A DNA stretch of 64,000 nt from Gemmatimonadaceae bacterium (GTDB taxonomy: Bacteria > Gemmatimonadota > Gemmatimonadetes > Gemmatimonadales > Gemmatimonadaceae): contig JAUQWM010000005.1 of the NCBI GenBank assembly GCA_030835125.1, positions 124,001-188,000 of the forward strand. Reading direction: 5' to 3'. Below are positions 1 through 8,828 of this stretch, one piece after another. A model generated the notes under the pieces. The model worked only from the letters and a program-made list of their open reading frames with translations. It was not told where the DNA came from and made no database searches. The position numbers were made by a program, and so were the translations under genes. How positions within the stretch are numbered: position 1 is the first letter of the stretch; each line of letters opens with the position of its first letter.

Positions 1-2
1 TG

Positions 3-632
3 GGGCCCGGCGCGGGACGCCTCCGGTCCGAGTGGACGAACGTCCTCACCGTCGGCGACTCGGCCGGGCGGCCGGTGCACCGGTGGGTCACGACCGGCCG
101 CCAGGTCACGGCCGCGGGTGATACGGTCCGCTGGGAACTGCGCCAGACCTACGACGCGATCACCCTCGCGCCGTACGGGATCGTCCGGACCTCCTCGAAC
201 GGCGTCGGACATGCGCTCCGGATCGACCGCGGGCGCATGACCGGAACCCGGCGGCCGGCGCCTAACGCTTCCGTCGAGCAGGTCGACCAGGCCATCGAGC
301 GACTCGGGTTCGTCGCCTCGGCGTCGGACCTGGTACCCGCCGCCGTGGGATTCCGCGCGGGACTCGTCATCAGCGTGCCAGTCTGGGGACCCAGCATGAG
401 GGCCGCGGAACAGCGCCTGTTCTCGGTGCTCGGCAAGGCCGACGTGGATGTCGAAGGGACGACGGTGAATGCCTGGAAGGTCGAGGAGCGGCGAGCCACC
501 GACCGGCAGTTGCTGGCCACCTGGTACCTGCTCGACAAGTCGCCCTACATGGTCTACGGCGAGGTGCCATTGCCGGATGGCTCGATCCAGCGGATGACCG
601 AGGTGGAAGTGGCGATGCCACCTGCCCGGTGA
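3..632 (+). CDS. Hypothetical protein, 5' end outside window (possibly DUF3108-like)
   Basis: The frame is open from the window edge to a TGA at 632. The translation upstream of the first internal start (GTG at 75) reads like normal protein, so the gene probably begins outside the window. The visible 209 residues are beta-rich and have no membrane segment. The C-terminal part, with a Trp-x-Leu stretch then a conserved PLPDGS turn, resembles the end of DUF3108-like envelope proteins that convert a sugar-phosphate-like tag pattern. That resemblance is weak, and the safe reading is a conserved hypothetical protein. A CGTTAGGC-type motif lies inside it at about 268. Confidence 0.6.
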   Translation, partial: GPGAGRLRSEWTNVLTVGDSAGRPVHRWVTTGRQVTAAGDTVRWELRQTYDAITLAPYGIVRTSSNGVGHALRIDRGRMTGTRRPAPNASVEQVDQAIERLGFVASASDLVPAAVGFRAGLVISVPVWGPSMRAAEQRLFSVLGKADVDVEGTTVNAWKVEERRATDRQLLATWYLLDKSPYMVYGEVPLPDGSIQRMTEVEVAMPPAR

Positions 633-834
633 CAGGCAGGCCAGCGAACCCCGGTCGTCCGGGCCGGGCGCAGGCGGCCTGGTGCGCTTCATGCGGCACG
701 GGTGCGTTGACGCGCTGAGTCCGTCGACAGCGAAGGGGCGGCAGCGAACCTAACGAACGGTGGCGCCCGCTCCGCCACCGTCATGGCCCCGCTTGTTACG
801 GAACGACGGTCGGCGCCCGAGTGTCTCTAGGCGC

Positions 835-2370
835 ATGACCGCTCATCCATCGCCCCAGACGGATCGCAGGCGCTCGCTATGGATGGCGAGCATGGACATG
901 CCCGCGTACCCGGCGCTCAGCGAAGACCTCCGGGTGGACGTGTGCATCGTCGGCGGCGGCATCTCGGGCCTCACGACCGCGTACATGCTGGTGCAGAGCG
1001 GGCGGTCCGTCGCCGTCATCGACGACGGCCAGCTCGGCGGCGGGATGACGGCGTTCACGACCGCCCACCTCACCTGTGTGCTCGACGAGCGCTACCACGA
1101 AATCGAGCGCCTGCGCGGCGAGGAGAACGCCCGGCTCGCGGCCGAGAGCCACCTGACCGCGATCAACCGCATCGAGACCATCATCGGCACCGAGGCCATC
1201 GCCTGCGACTTCGAGCGACTCAACGGCTACCTGTGCCTTGCTCCCGGGGATGACGTCGAGATCCTCGAACGCGAAGTCGCCGCCGCGCAGCGCGCCGGCA
1301 TCGACGCCAGCATCGTGCACCGGCCCCCGCATCCGTCGCCGGAGCCTGGTCCGTGCCTGCTCTTCCCGAACCAGGCGCAATTCCACCCGCTGAAGTACCT
1401 GGCGGGACTGGCGCGCGCCATCGAGCGCGATGGCGGCCGGCTGTTCACGATGACGCACGCCGAGCACCTCGAGGGCGGATCGCCCGCACGCGTCATGGCC
1501 GCGGGTCATGTGGTCACCGCCGACGTCATCGTGGTGGCCACCAACACGCCCGTCAACAACCTCGTGACGGTGCACGGCAAGCAGAGTGCGTGGATGACCT
1601 ACGCCGCGGGCTTCCGTGTCCCACCGGGCGCGCTGCCGCGCGCCCTGTTCTGGGACACCGGGCGTCCGTATCACTACGTCCGGGTCCATGCATCGTCGCT
1701 GGGGAACGGGTCCGGCGAGATCCTGATCGTTGGCGGCGAGGACCATCGCACGGGCCAGGAAGAGGACACCAACGAACGGCAAGCGCGGCTCGAGGCGTGG
1801 GCGCGCCAGCGCTTCCCGGTGATTGGCGAGCCGGAATACACCTGGGCGGGCCAGGTCATGCAGACCGCCGAAGGCCTGGCGTACATCGGGCGGAACCCGG
1901 GCGATCACGACAGCGTCTACATCGTCACCGGCGACTCCGGGACGGGACTGACGCACGGGACGATCGCCGGCATCCTCATCACGGACCTGGTGGAAGGTCG
2001 CGACAATCCATGGGAAGGACTCTATGACCCGTCGCGCAAGCTGCTGAAGGCGGTGGGCGGGTACGCCGCCGAGGCCGCCCGCAACACGTCGATGTACGTG
2101 GACTACATCACGCCAGGCGATGTCCGGACCGTGGAGGAGATCCCGATGGACAGCGGCGCGGTGGTCAACGAAGGACTGTCGCGCGTGGCCATCTATCGTG
2201 ACGAGTCCGGCGCGATCCACCGGCGATCGGCGGTCTGCACCCACCTGGGGTGCATCGTCCGGTGGAACCGGGCCGAGCGCACGTGGGACTGTCCCTGCCA
2301 TGGGTCGCGGTACGACCGCTTCGGCGTCGTGATCAACGGGCCGGCGAACCGCGACCTGGATCCCCGTTAG
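835..2370 (+). CDS. FAD-dependent oxidoreductase with C-terminal Rieske domain
   Basis: The protein has 511 residues and two domains. The N-terminal half is a DAO-type FAD fold: the dinucleotide motif IVGGGISGLTTAYML follows a short leader, and a second FAD contact (IVTGDSGTGLTHGTIAG) lies near residue 370. The last 80 residues are a Rieske [2Fe-2S] domain with CTHLGC and CPCHGSRYD, which supply two Cys and two His ligands. Proteins of this architecture oxidise small amines or unknown metabolites and pass electrons through the cluster; the substrate cannot be told here. The ATG at 835 is chosen because the upstream reading frame is Pro/Arg-rich and does not look like protein. It stands alone, followed by a hairpin terminator. 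Confidence 0.85.
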   Translation: MTAHPSPQTDRRRSLWMASMDMPAYPALSEDLRVDVCIVGGGISGLTTAYMLVQSGRSVAVIDDGQLGGGMTAFTTAHLTCVLDERYHEIERLRGEENARLAAESHLTAINRIETIIGTEAIACDFERLNGYLCLAPGDDVEILEREVAAAQRAGIDASIVHRPPHPSPEPGPCLLFPNQAQFHPLKYLAGLARAIERDGGRLFTMTHAEHLEGGSPARVMAAGHVVTADVIVVATNTPVNNLVTVHGKQSAWMTYAAGFRVPPGALPRALFWDTGRPYHYVRVHASSLGNGSGEILIVGGEDHRTGQEEDTNERQARLEAWARQRFPVIGEPEYTWAGQVMQTAEGLAYIGRNPGDHDSVYIVTGDSGTGLTHGTIAGILITDLVEGRDNPWEGLYDPSRKLLKAVGGYAAEAARNTSMYVDYITPGDVRTVEEIPMDSGAVVNEGLSRVAIYRDESGAIHRRSAVCTHLGCIVRWNRAERTWDCPCHGSRYDRFGVVINGPANRDLDPR

Positions 2371-2381
2371 GTGCATGCGAA

Positions 2382-2408
2382 ACGCGGGTGCCTGGTGGGC
2401 ACCCGCGT
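2382..2408 (+). terminator. Hairpin terminator after the Rieske oxidoreductase
   Basis: An 11-bp perfect stem (ACGCGGGTGCC with GGCACCCGCGT) and a 5-nt loop start 12 nt after the stop codon at 2370. There is no long T-run, which is common for terminators in very GC-rich genomes. The rest of 2409-2716 shows no gene I can support. Confidence 0.6.
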
Positions 2409-2716
2409 CCCGGAGACCCGGGCGATTGGCGGTCCGGAGGCCGGTGCGCCGGTCGAGCGGGAAGGTCGCGCAGGGGCAGGACGTCGCCGTGGTCGCGCCA
2501 TCAGCCCTGGTTGCGGGGACCAATGTTGCCTCGGCGATGCCGTCGCGACATTGCTCTGCCGGGCGATCCTCGCCATGCCCTGCGGGCAGTGGTGACCGGT
2601 CCCCGCCGGGGTCCGGGGAGGCCCCCGGGGGAGTGCCGCCAGGTATTCCCCGCGGGGAATGGCCTGCCGTCCGCGCGCGTCCTACCGTGAGGCGTCGCGA
2701 CCCGAGGAGCGCAGCC

Positions 2717-2929
2717 ATGCCGGCCACACGACGCGCGAAGACGAAGACGCGCAAGGGAACCCGCAAGTACGGGAAGTCCGCCTCGAAGACCGTCGCCAGC
2801 GCGATGCGCCGGCGCAAGCGCGGGACGCTGCGCAGCGGCAGTGGCGGCAAGGTCACGTCGCGGAAGCAGGCGATCGCGATCGGGTTGTCCGAAGCCCGCA
2901 GGAAGGGCGCGAAGGTCCCAAGACGTTAG
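2717..2929 (+). CDS. DUF6496-type small basic protein
   Basis: The protein has 70 residues and is very rich in Lys and Arg. It begins MPATRRAKTKTRKG and contains the GKVTSRKQAIAIGLSEARRKGAKVP stretch typical of DUF6496, a family of small histone-like proteins of unknown function. The start is the ATG at 2717, preceded by GAGGAG at about 7 nt. A longer open frame from 2375 is ignored because its upstream part is not protein-like. Its TAG stop overlaps the stop codon of the convergent gene by three bases. A nucleic-acid-binding role is inferred only from the charge. Confidence 0.75.
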   Translation: MPATRRAKTKTRKGTRKYGKSASKTVASAMRRRKRGTLRSGSGGKVTSRKQAIAIGLSEARRKGAKVPRR

Positions 2930-3117
2930 GCAGCGTCCCCGTCCGGGGCAGGCGCCCTCGACGGCGTTCCCGCGCGGCTTGGCGTGAACGAGGGCGGATC
3001 CGAGGCCGGGAAGGAATCGACGTCCGCCTGTTCGACGGGGTCATCGGGACGGGCGGGGGCGGGCTCGACCGGGACGGTGCGGTCCCGCCCGGGTCGGCGG
3101 GCCGGTTTCGGTGCCAT
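2926..3117 (-). CDS. Small Pro-rich protein with SFPASDPPS motif
   Basis: This 63-residue protein is unstructured by eye. It is rich in Pro, Arg and Asp and carries DSFPASDPPSFTP, a motif seen in many short uncharacterised proteins of stress-gene neighbourhoods. An AGGAGG Shine-Dalgarno 6 nt before the ATG at 3117 fixes the start; an ATG seven codons upstream lies on the wrong side of that site. The gene is convergent with the DUF6496 gene, and the two stop codons overlap (TTAG). Confidence 0.65.
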   Translation of the reverse strand: MAPKPARRPGRDRTVPVEPAPARPDDPVEQADVDSFPASDPPSFTPSRAGTPSRAPAPDGDAA

Positions 3118-3308
3118 GGCGATCCTCCTGCGTGACATGAGCCTAACGCGCCCGGTGGATGAGCCCGCCGCGGTCCGTGGATCATGCCCGCGCGAGATAG
3201 GGCAGAAGTGCCCCCGCGGCCACTGGCCCGCGCCGCCCGCAACACCTACTCTCCTGCTGCGGGACCGGACTTCCTGATTGCTTACCCTTGATGCGAAGGA
3301 GTGGCGCC

Positions 3309-3461
3309 ATGCTCTCGACCATCGCCCTGATCCTGATCGTGCTGTGGCTGCTCGGGATGGTCTCGGCCTACACGATGGGCGGCTTCATCCACATCCTGCT
3401 GGTGGTGGCGGTCATCGTGTTCCTGGTGAGGGTCATCCAGGGCCGCAGGCCGGTCGTGTGA
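3309..3461 (+). CDS. Lmo0937-family small membrane protein
   Basis: This 50-residue protein falls below common ORF length cut-offs. It starts MLSTIALILIVLWLLGMVSAYTMGGFIHILLVVAVIVFLVRVIQG and has two membrane helices (about 3-20 and 26-43) separated by the conserved YTMGGFIH turn, ending in a basic tail. This matches the Lmo0937/DUF5670 family of tiny inner-membrane proteins of unknown function, common in stress-induced loci. AAGGAG lies 7 nt before the ATG. Its neighbours are other small stress-type proteins. Confidence 0.85.
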   Translation: MLSTIALILIVLWLLGMVSAYTMGGFIHILLVVAVIVFLVRVIQGRRPVV

Positions 3462-3482
3462 CCCGGGGCGACGTGCCGGGCG

Positions 3483-3905
3483 TCAGGCCCGGTGCGTCGC
3501 CTGCTGCCGGGCGTCGCTTCGCGACGCGGCCAGCGGAGTGACCGCTCCGATACGGTCGAACATCACCCGCAGGAATTCGAGGTCCACCGGCTTCACGACG
3601 ACGTGGTCGAAGCCGGCCTCGCGCGCCAGGGCGTGATCCTGCTCGCGACCCCAGCCGGTGAGCGCGATGAGCAGGAGGTCGCGGCCCCAGGGCTGGCGCC
3701 GGACTTCGACGGCGAGTTCAAGACCCGTCATTCCGGGCATGCCGACGTCGACGAGCGCGACGTCAGGCAGCGACTCCTGCATCCGTTCGAGGGCGGCAGC
3801 CCCTGACGTCGCGCCGCAGCCCTCGTGACCGAAGTGCTCGAGGACGGACAGCAGGCTGTCGACGAGGTCGACGTTGTCGTCGACGATGAGGACGCGGAGT
3901 GGCAT
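3483..3905 (-). CDS. Single-domain response regulator (CheY-like)
   Basis: This 140-residue receiver has no output domain. The acid pocket is LIVDDN (residues 6-11), the phospho-acceptor is Asp53 in VALVDVGMPGMTG, followed by the Thr of ALTGWG and the Lys of VVVKPVD. It is transcribed away from the histidine kinase gene at 4174, with 268 nt between the starts, so the two could share control. It may be a phosphorelay partner of that kinase. The ATG at 3905 is chosen because the receiver begins at its second residue. Confidence 0.85.
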   Translation of the reverse strand: MPLRVLIVDDNVDLVDSLLSVLEHFGHEGCGATSGAAALERMQESLPDVALVDVGMPGMTGLELAVEVRRQPWGRDLLLIALTGWGREQDHALAREAGFDHVVVKPVDLEFLRVMFDRIGAVTPLAASRSDARQQATHRA

Positions 3906-4173
3906 CGGCGGGAGCGGGTGTGCGGGGTCCCGGAATCCGGTGGAACTCGCCCGCCCTGTATCTCTCCGTCCGCAGGCCCCAAAGTCAAGCGGAGCAGGGC
4001 ACGCATGCCGAACCCGGCGGCCGGATGTTGCCCAGAGAGGGTAGACGAAGTAGGCCCCAGGGTGGATGTTGGCGGACAGGCGGGTGATGTAGCGTACGAA
4101 GCCGGCATGGAGTCCGTATCTGGCGGCCTGAACGGGCCGCCATTTTTTCGGGTACATCCCGGCGCGCGTTCCC

Positions 4174-5268
4174 GTGTCCCAATCGTACTTTCGCATCGAG
4201 CTGCCCGTGGAGTCCCAGAGCGTCCCCGACGAACTGCCACACGAGGACCGCGAGCTGCACCGACTGCAGCGCGTGGCGATGCTGGGTACGCTCGCATCCG
4301 GGCTGGGGCACGACCTCCGGAACCTCGTGATGCCGGTCCTCCTTCGCCTGGATGTCGTATCGGCCTCCCCGGACCTGCCGGAGAAGGCCAGGAGTGACCT
4401 CGCGAGCATTCGCCAGAGCATCCTGCGGCTGCAACGCCTCGCCAGCGGGTTGCGCCTGCTCGCGTCGGACCCGTTCGACCAGCGTGGTGAGGCACAGCTG
4501 ACGTCGCTGCACGAATGGTGGCAGGACATGCAGCCCATCGTGATCGATGCGCTTCCCGGCAAGACGGTCATCGAGGTCCAGATCGCGCGCGACCTGCCGC
4601 CGGTGGCGGTGCCGCCGGCGACACTGGCCCAGATCCTCATCAACCTCGTGCTCAATTCGCGTCAGGCGATGGGGCAGGAGGCCGCGCCCCGCCTCTGGCT
4701 GCACGCGTCCGTGGCCAGGGACTGTGTCATCCTCGACATCCGCGACAACGGGGTCGGGATGGACGCGGAAACGCGCGCCCGCTGCTTCGAGCCGTACTTC
4801 ACCACCCGCGCGCGCGAATACGCAACCGGGCTCGGCCTGTCGACGGGGCGCGCACTCCTCGCGCGATATGGCGGTGACCTCACGCTCGGCGTCGAAGAAG
4901 CCGTTGGCACGACCTTCACGATTACGCTTCCCATCCGGGGCACGATGGCCGTGGGCGACCGGCGCGAACGCCGCCGCGTCCGCCTGCTGATCCAGGATCC
5001 GAGGCAGCTGGCGATGCTGAGGCTGCTGGTTCGTCATCGCGGGCTGGTGGAGTTGCCGGCGACCGAGGCAAGTCATGCCGACCTGACGATCTGCGACCCG
5101 GAGGCCCTGGCGGCCATCGTGAAGGCAGGGCAGGGAACGACGCGGAACGGGCAGGGGTCGAGCGGTGATATCATCGCCATCGGCACGCCGCCTGACGAAT
5201 CCGCGGAGCCGGCCGTCCGGTGGGTTGACCCTCGCGATTTCTCGGTGCTCGACGATGTACTCCACTGA
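4174..5268 (+). CDS. Soluble sensor histidine kinase
   Basis: The protein has 364 residues and no membrane segment. The H-box GLGHDLRN has its phosphorylatable His at 46. The N-box is QILINLVLNSRQAM (153-166), G1 is DIRDNGVGM, the F-box is FEPYFTT and G2 is GLGLST. After the ATPase domain, roughly residues 265-364 resemble a degenerate receiver without the acid triad. No input domain is visible, so the signal probably comes from a partner protein. The start is GTG. The gene overlaps the following receiver gene, indicating translational coupling. Confidence 0.85.
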   Translation: MSQSYFRIELPVESQSVPDELPHEDRELHRLQRVAMLGTLASGLGHDLRNLVMPVLLRLDVVSASPDLPEKARSDLASIRQSILRLQRLASGLRLLASDPFDQRGEAQLTSLHEWWQDMQPIVIDALPGKTVIEVQIARDLPPVAVPPATLAQILINLVLNSRQAMGQEAAPRLWLHASVARDCVILDIRDNGVGMDAETRARCFEPYFTTRAREYATGLGLSTGRALLARYGGDLTLGVEEAVGTTFTITLPIRGTMAVGDRRERRRVRLLIQDPRQLAMLRLLVRHRGLVELPATEASHADLTICDPEALAAIVKAGQGTTRNGQGSSGDIIAIGTPPDESAEPAVRWVDPRDFSVLDDVLH

Positions 5269-5728
5269 CATGGATCGTGGCCCCGATGCCGGAAAGCGTG
5301 CCGTCGTGGCGTCGGCGCACGTCCAGACGCCGGCGCCGTTCAGCGTGATGTGCATCGATGACAATGTCCAGCTGATCGACGCCCTGGAGCGGCGGCTTCA
5401 CCTCGAGCCGCAGTTCACCGGGTTGCACCGGGTGGACGACCTGTCCACCTCCGTGGATGTGGCGGCGCGATTGCGCCCGTCGGTCGTGCTCCTCGACATT
5501 GACCTGCCGGGTGGCATCGACGCGCTCGGCCTCCTCGACGAGATGATCCGCCGCGTGCCGGAGAGCCGGGTGCTGGTCTTCACCGGCTATCCGAGTGGGG
5601 AACTCGTCAGGCGGACGATGTCGCGCGGGGCCTGGGGATTCGTCTCGAAGGGCATCAGCGCCGACCGGCTCATCGCGTCGATCTGCCGTGTCGTCGAGGG
5701 GCAGGCGGTCATCGAGCTCGAGGACTAG
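5255..5728 (+). CDS. Response regulator receiver protein
   Basis: The protein is 157 residues long with one receiver domain starting near residue 30 (VMCIDDN), a phospho-acceptor Asp81 in VVLLDIDLPGG, Thr in VFTGYPS and Lys in FVSKGIS. No DNA-binding domain follows. Its start overlaps the kinase stop codon; an ATG at 5270, one base past that stop, is an equally good start. The pair forms a two-gene operon, and the protein is the obvious phosphoryl acceptor. The stop codon is shared, as palindromic CTAG, with the convergent DUF421 gene. Confidence 0.82.
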   Translation: MYSTDMDRGPDAGKRAVVASAHVQTPAPFSVMCIDDNVQLIDALERRLHLEPQFTGLHRVDDLSTSVDVAARLRPSVVLLDIDLPGGIDALGLLDEMIRRVPESRVLVFTGYPSGELVRRTMSRGAWGFVSKGISADRLIASICRVVEGQAVIELED

Positions 5729-6339
5729 TCCTTCGCGGCCCACGGGATCACGGAGATCCCCCCGGCACGCTCCAGCACGGCATACCGGACCTCCTCGAAC
5801 CTCGTCAGGCCCGCTTCCTTGCGGGCGGCCTCCATGATGTCGTCGCGGTCGACCCGCGCGCGCGCCGCGGCCTCCTCGTCGAGGATCCCCTCGCGCACCA
5901 GCACGGTCGGGATGTCATCGAGCCACCGGGACGCGATCCGTGAACGATCCTTGATGAAGCCCAGCAGCGCGTCGAGTCCCACCAGCGTCAGGACGATCAG
6001 GCCCGCATTCGTCAGGCTGTGATCCTCGCCAACGAGCGCCTGCTGCACCGCCTCGCTCAGGATGAGGAGGACAACGAGGTCGAAGGTGGTGAGCTGGGCG
6101 AGCGTCCGCTTCCCGGCGAGTCGCAGCGCGAACAGGACGAAGAAGTAGATGATCGCCGCGCGCAGCACCGTGGAGGAGACGGCGACCCCGGGGACCTGCC
6201 ACGCGAATGCACCCGCCACCAGGAGGGCGCCGATGAGCGCCCAGGCACCGCGTCGCAACCGTTGGAGGAGCCGGTCGAAGCTGGTGTCATCCCCGAACCG
6301 GGGAGGAGTGTCGTCGTCACCGGAGCGGTGCCTGGCCAT
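5725..6339 (-). CDS. DUF421 (YetF-like) membrane protein
   Basis: The protein has 204 residues. After a charged N-terminus come three hydrophobic segments (about 31-55, 58-75, 85-110) and then a soluble domain. Diagnostic sequences are RLAGKRTLAQLTTFDLVVLLILSEAVQQ and the later PTVLVREGILDEEAAARARVDRDDIMEAAR. This is the DUF421/YetF family of inner-membrane proteins of unknown function, often linked to stress or sporulation. The tail-to-tail arrangement with the receiver gene shares a CTAG at the stops. Confidence 0.85.
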   Translation of the reverse strand: MARHRSGDDDTPPRFGDDTSFDRLLQRLRRGAWALIGALLVAGAFAWQVPGVAVSSTVLRAAIIYFFVLFALRLAGKRTLAQLTTFDLVVLLILSEAVQQALVGEDHSLTNAGLIVLTLVGLDALLGFIKDRSRIASRWLDDIPTVLVREGILDEEAAARARVDRDDIMEAARKEAGLTRFEEVRYAVLERAGGISVIPWAAKD

Positions 6340-6423
6340 GGGCGGCTCGCGTGACTGGCGGCCGGCGCGCTCCGTGCCGGGCCTGTAACACCGGCACGGC
6401 GACGGAGCGTTCCGGCCGCGAGG

Positions 6424-7170
6424 TCAGCAGAGTTGCGAGTCGTCGAACCGGAACGACCGCAGTCGACCCGTGCCACTGCGTGTCAGCACGATGGTGTACG
6501 AACGGCCGGCCTCCAGCCCGACGTTGGGGATCGAGTGCAGGAGCCGGTTGCCGTCCTCGGTCCGGACCTCCAGCGTCCCGCGCCACGGCGGTAGCGTCGC
6601 GAAGCCCGCCTCGCTGGTGAAATTGACGCCGTCGAACAGGGTCTCGCCGCCGCGCCTGATCACGGCGATCTCGCCGATGCCGCGTGCGGCGTGAACCACC
6701 CGCACCCGGGCATTCGCGGAATCGGGCGCGATTTCGTCACGCAGGATGCGGGTCTCCCATCCCGTTGTTCCGCTGTCGCGCATGACCACGATCGTGTAGC
6801 GGAAGCCATCGGTGAGCATCTCGCGGTTCGTGGCCAGGGGCTCGAATGTCCCCGAGTCCGTGGTGCCGACCTGGAAGGTGACCCAGTTCCGGTCGATGGT
6901 TTCGTACGGGGTGACCGTGCCATACGCGGCGGTGGCGAGGGCATGGGCCTCATCTGCCCGGACGATCACGCGCCCGGCGTCAGGCACCGCGTTCACGACA
7001 CGCACCAGGGCGACGCCGCGCCGGTCGGCGGAGTCGCCGGACATGGACCGGGACACCTCGCCAGTGGAGGTCCGGGTGCTGACCTCTTCCCCGGTTTGTG
7101 CGTCACGGCAGGCGCTGGTGCCGAATGCGGCGATCACGAATGCGGCGGTCGCCAGGAGGTGCGTTCGCAT
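6424..7170 (-). CDS. DUF4397 lipoprotein
   Basis: The protein has 248 residues. A hydrophobic signal peptide ends in a lipobox-like FGTSAC, so residue 21 is the probable lipidated Cys. DUF4397 repeats follow, recognisable by ALVRVVNAVPDAGRVIV and ARVRVVHAARGIGEIAVI, each starting an Ig-like beta domain, and the end has RSYTIVLTRSG. Members are secreted or surface proteins of unknown function. A candidate small gene lies directly upstream (gap of one base), so the two may be cotranscribed. Confidence 0.8.
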   Translation of the reverse strand: MRTHLLATAAFVIAAFGTSACRDAQTGEEVSTRTSTGEVSRSMSGDSADRRGVALVRVVNAVPDAGRVIVRADEAHALATAAYGTVTPYETIDRNWVTFQVGTTDSGTFEPLATNREMLTDGFRYTIVVMRDSGTTGWETRILRDEIAPDSANARVRVVHAARGIGEIAVIRRGGETLFDGVNFTSEAGFATLPPWRGTLEVRTEDGNRLLHSIPNVGLEAGRSYTIVLTRSGTGRLRSFRFDDSQLC

Positions 7171-7171
7171 G

Positions 7172-7507
7172 TCACTTCTCCAGGTGCATCGGCGCGGGTG
7201 CGCTGGTGCGACGCCACGAGGACCGCACGGGGCGCGGGGTCATCACGCCACGCCGCAGGAGCGAGTCCACCCATGCCTCCACGCTGGCCCGGTCCCGTCG
7301 CCAGAGGCGCTGGAGCATGCCGACGAGCTGCTGCCGGTGACCGGCCGCCCGGATGATGTCGTTATGAAGGAGGATGCCGCGAAGCACCGAGAAACGGCCG
7401 CGCCATTCGTGCAAGGCGCCGGCGATGACGAGCAGGACCGGCCACGGGCCCGCCTGACGGCGTTGCCTGGCAGCTGCCGGCCACTGCATTGAAAGCATGG
7501 AGCCCAT
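7172..7507 (-). CDS. Hypothetical basic protein upstream of DUF4397 gene
   Basis: The protein has 111 residues if it starts at the ATG at 7507, which has a GGAG 10 nt upstream. It is Arg/Trp-rich with one moderately hydrophobic stretch (GPWPVLLVIAGALHEW) and no motif I recognise. Support comes from its tight spacing to the DUF4397 start and reasonable composition. It could be a spurious frame, since GC-rich DNA gives many. The stretch 7508-7670 holds nothing I can name. Confidence 0.4.
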   Translation of the reverse strand: MGSMLSMQWPAAARQRRQAGPWPVLLVIAGALHEWRGRFSVLRGILLHNDIIRAAGHRQQLVGMLQRLWRRDRASVEAWVDSLLRRGVMTPRPVRSSWRRTSAPAPMHLEK

Positions 7508-7670
7508 GGACGTGTTCTCCGCTTGAAGGCTCGCGCAAGGTGCGCGATGCCGCGGGGGCGTGCCATTTCCCACGAGTGGTGATTCTGGCTAGGCCGGTCG
7601 GGTAGGCCGCGATGCCGGGCGTGGCCGTTCGGTCTGCGCCCCACGGCACAAGGCAACGGTCGGCAACGGG

Positions 7671-7703
7671 ACGCCCCGGACACCGTACTGGTGCCCGGGG
7701 CGC
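7671..7703 (-). terminator. Hairpin terminator downstream of the BON gene
   Basis: A 14-bp stem with one A-C mismatch and one G-U type pair closes a 5-nt loop (GTACT). It sits 27 nt past the stop codon of the BON-domain gene on the minus strand. The right arm reads GGTGCCCGGGGCGC on the plus strand. Confidence 0.55.
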
Positions 7704-7729
7704 CGCTGCATAACGAGACCCTCGCGGAC

Positions 7730-8671
7730 TCAGCCGGCCGTCGTACCGCTCGACCCCGCCTTGCGGCTCCGCTCCTGCCCCTCGCCCGTCGAGTGCCCTT
7801 CGCGATCGGGAGCGCGCTTGACCTCGCGGTCTCCCTGCATGCCGGAGGACGAGCCCTCCGCGCGCTTCACCCGGACCTGGTTCTGGACCTCCGACACGCC
7901 GAAGACCTGCTCGGCAACGTCCTCGGCGAGTCGCTTGCTGCGGCGATCCTCCACCGTACCGGTGAGCGTGACCTCACCACCCTGCACCTTGACCTCGAGG
8001 TCACTGGCATCGATCGCCGGATGCCGGGCGAGCGCCTCATTCACTTCGTCGCGGATCCTTTCATCGGAGCGCTTCCAGCCCCTGGGACCCTTCCCCGCAT
8101 GGGACTGCGGTTCCGGCGATCCCGGCCGAGCGCTTCCACCCTGTGACCGGTACTGGCCCTGCGACTGCGTGCCGAACTCGTCGTACTGGGGCGACCAGCC
8201 ATCGGCCTGCCCGGAGCGAAAGCCGCCCCCATAGGGTGAGGTGCCGCGCTGGCCGAGTTCGCCCTGTTCCCCGCGGTTCAGGTTGCCGAACTGGCCCGGC
8301 TGGAACGACGTCTGGCCCGGGCGTTCGCTGTCCCAGGTGGATCGGCCGTACTCATCGACCTGGCCGTATGCATAACGATTCGATCGCTGGCCACCGGGCC
8401 GCTGGGAGCCCTGCATGCCCCGGTCGTCATGCTCATCCCACGATTCGCCGTACCCCGACGCACGGGCGGAGCGGCGGCCCTGCTCGTACTCGCCGGCCCC
8501 ACCCTCGCTTCCCCACGACCCACGTTCGTCCTCGCGGGCGCCGTACTCCCGGCCGGACATCCCTCCACGGCCCTCGTGCTCGTCGCGCCAGCGCTCGTCC
8601 GGTCCGCCGCGGCGCATGCCGCCGGCACGCGAACGGTCCCCTTCATCGTACGTGCGATTCCGTGACCACAT
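7730..8671 (-). CDS. BON-domain protein with long low-complexity N-terminus
   Basis: The protein has 313 residues. The first 200 are Gly/Arg/Ser/Tyr-rich, with repeated GREYG, RSNRYAYGQ and QPGQFGN elements, and are likely disordered. Residues about 205-275 are a BON domain: DERIRDEVNEALARHPAIDASDLEVKVQGGEVTLTGTVEDRRSKRLAEDVAEQVFGVSEVQNQVRV. BON domains bind phospholipid or other envelope components and occur in osmotic-stress proteins such as OsmY. No signal peptide is seen. An AGGGAGG site precedes the ATG. Confidence 0.8.
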   Translation of the reverse strand: MWSRNRTYDEGDRSRAGGMRRGGPDERWRDEHEGRGGMSGREYGAREDERGSWGSEGGAGEYEQGRRSARASGYGESWDEHDDRGMQGSQRPGGQRSNRYAYGQVDEYGRSTWDSERPGQTSFQPGQFGNLNRGEQGELGQRGTSPYGGGFRSGQADGWSPQYDEFGTQSQGQYRSQGGSARPGSPEPQSHAGKGPRGWKRSDERIRDEVNEALARHPAIDASDLEVKVQGGEVTLTGTVEDRRSKRLAEDVAEQVFGVSEVQNQVRVKRAEGSSSGMQGDREVKRAPDREGHSTGEGQERSRKAGSSGTTAG

Positions 8672-8828
8672 GATTCCCTCCCTGCTGCAGCGTGGCGGAG
8701 TACCCGCGACCGGGCGCAGCCCGGCGGGGCGCTCGCATGAGGCCCGAGGTTAGCCGTCGCCGGTTGGGAGGCGCAATTCAGCGCCGGTGATACATCGCCG
8801 TCCGCCCTGTGGGGCAGGAGCGGGGTCG

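Noticed and set aside
877-2856. 659-codon open frame on the minus strand opposite the FAD/Rieske gene
   Set aside because: Composition is Arg/His/Asp-rich without motifs; the plus strand encodes an intact enzyme.
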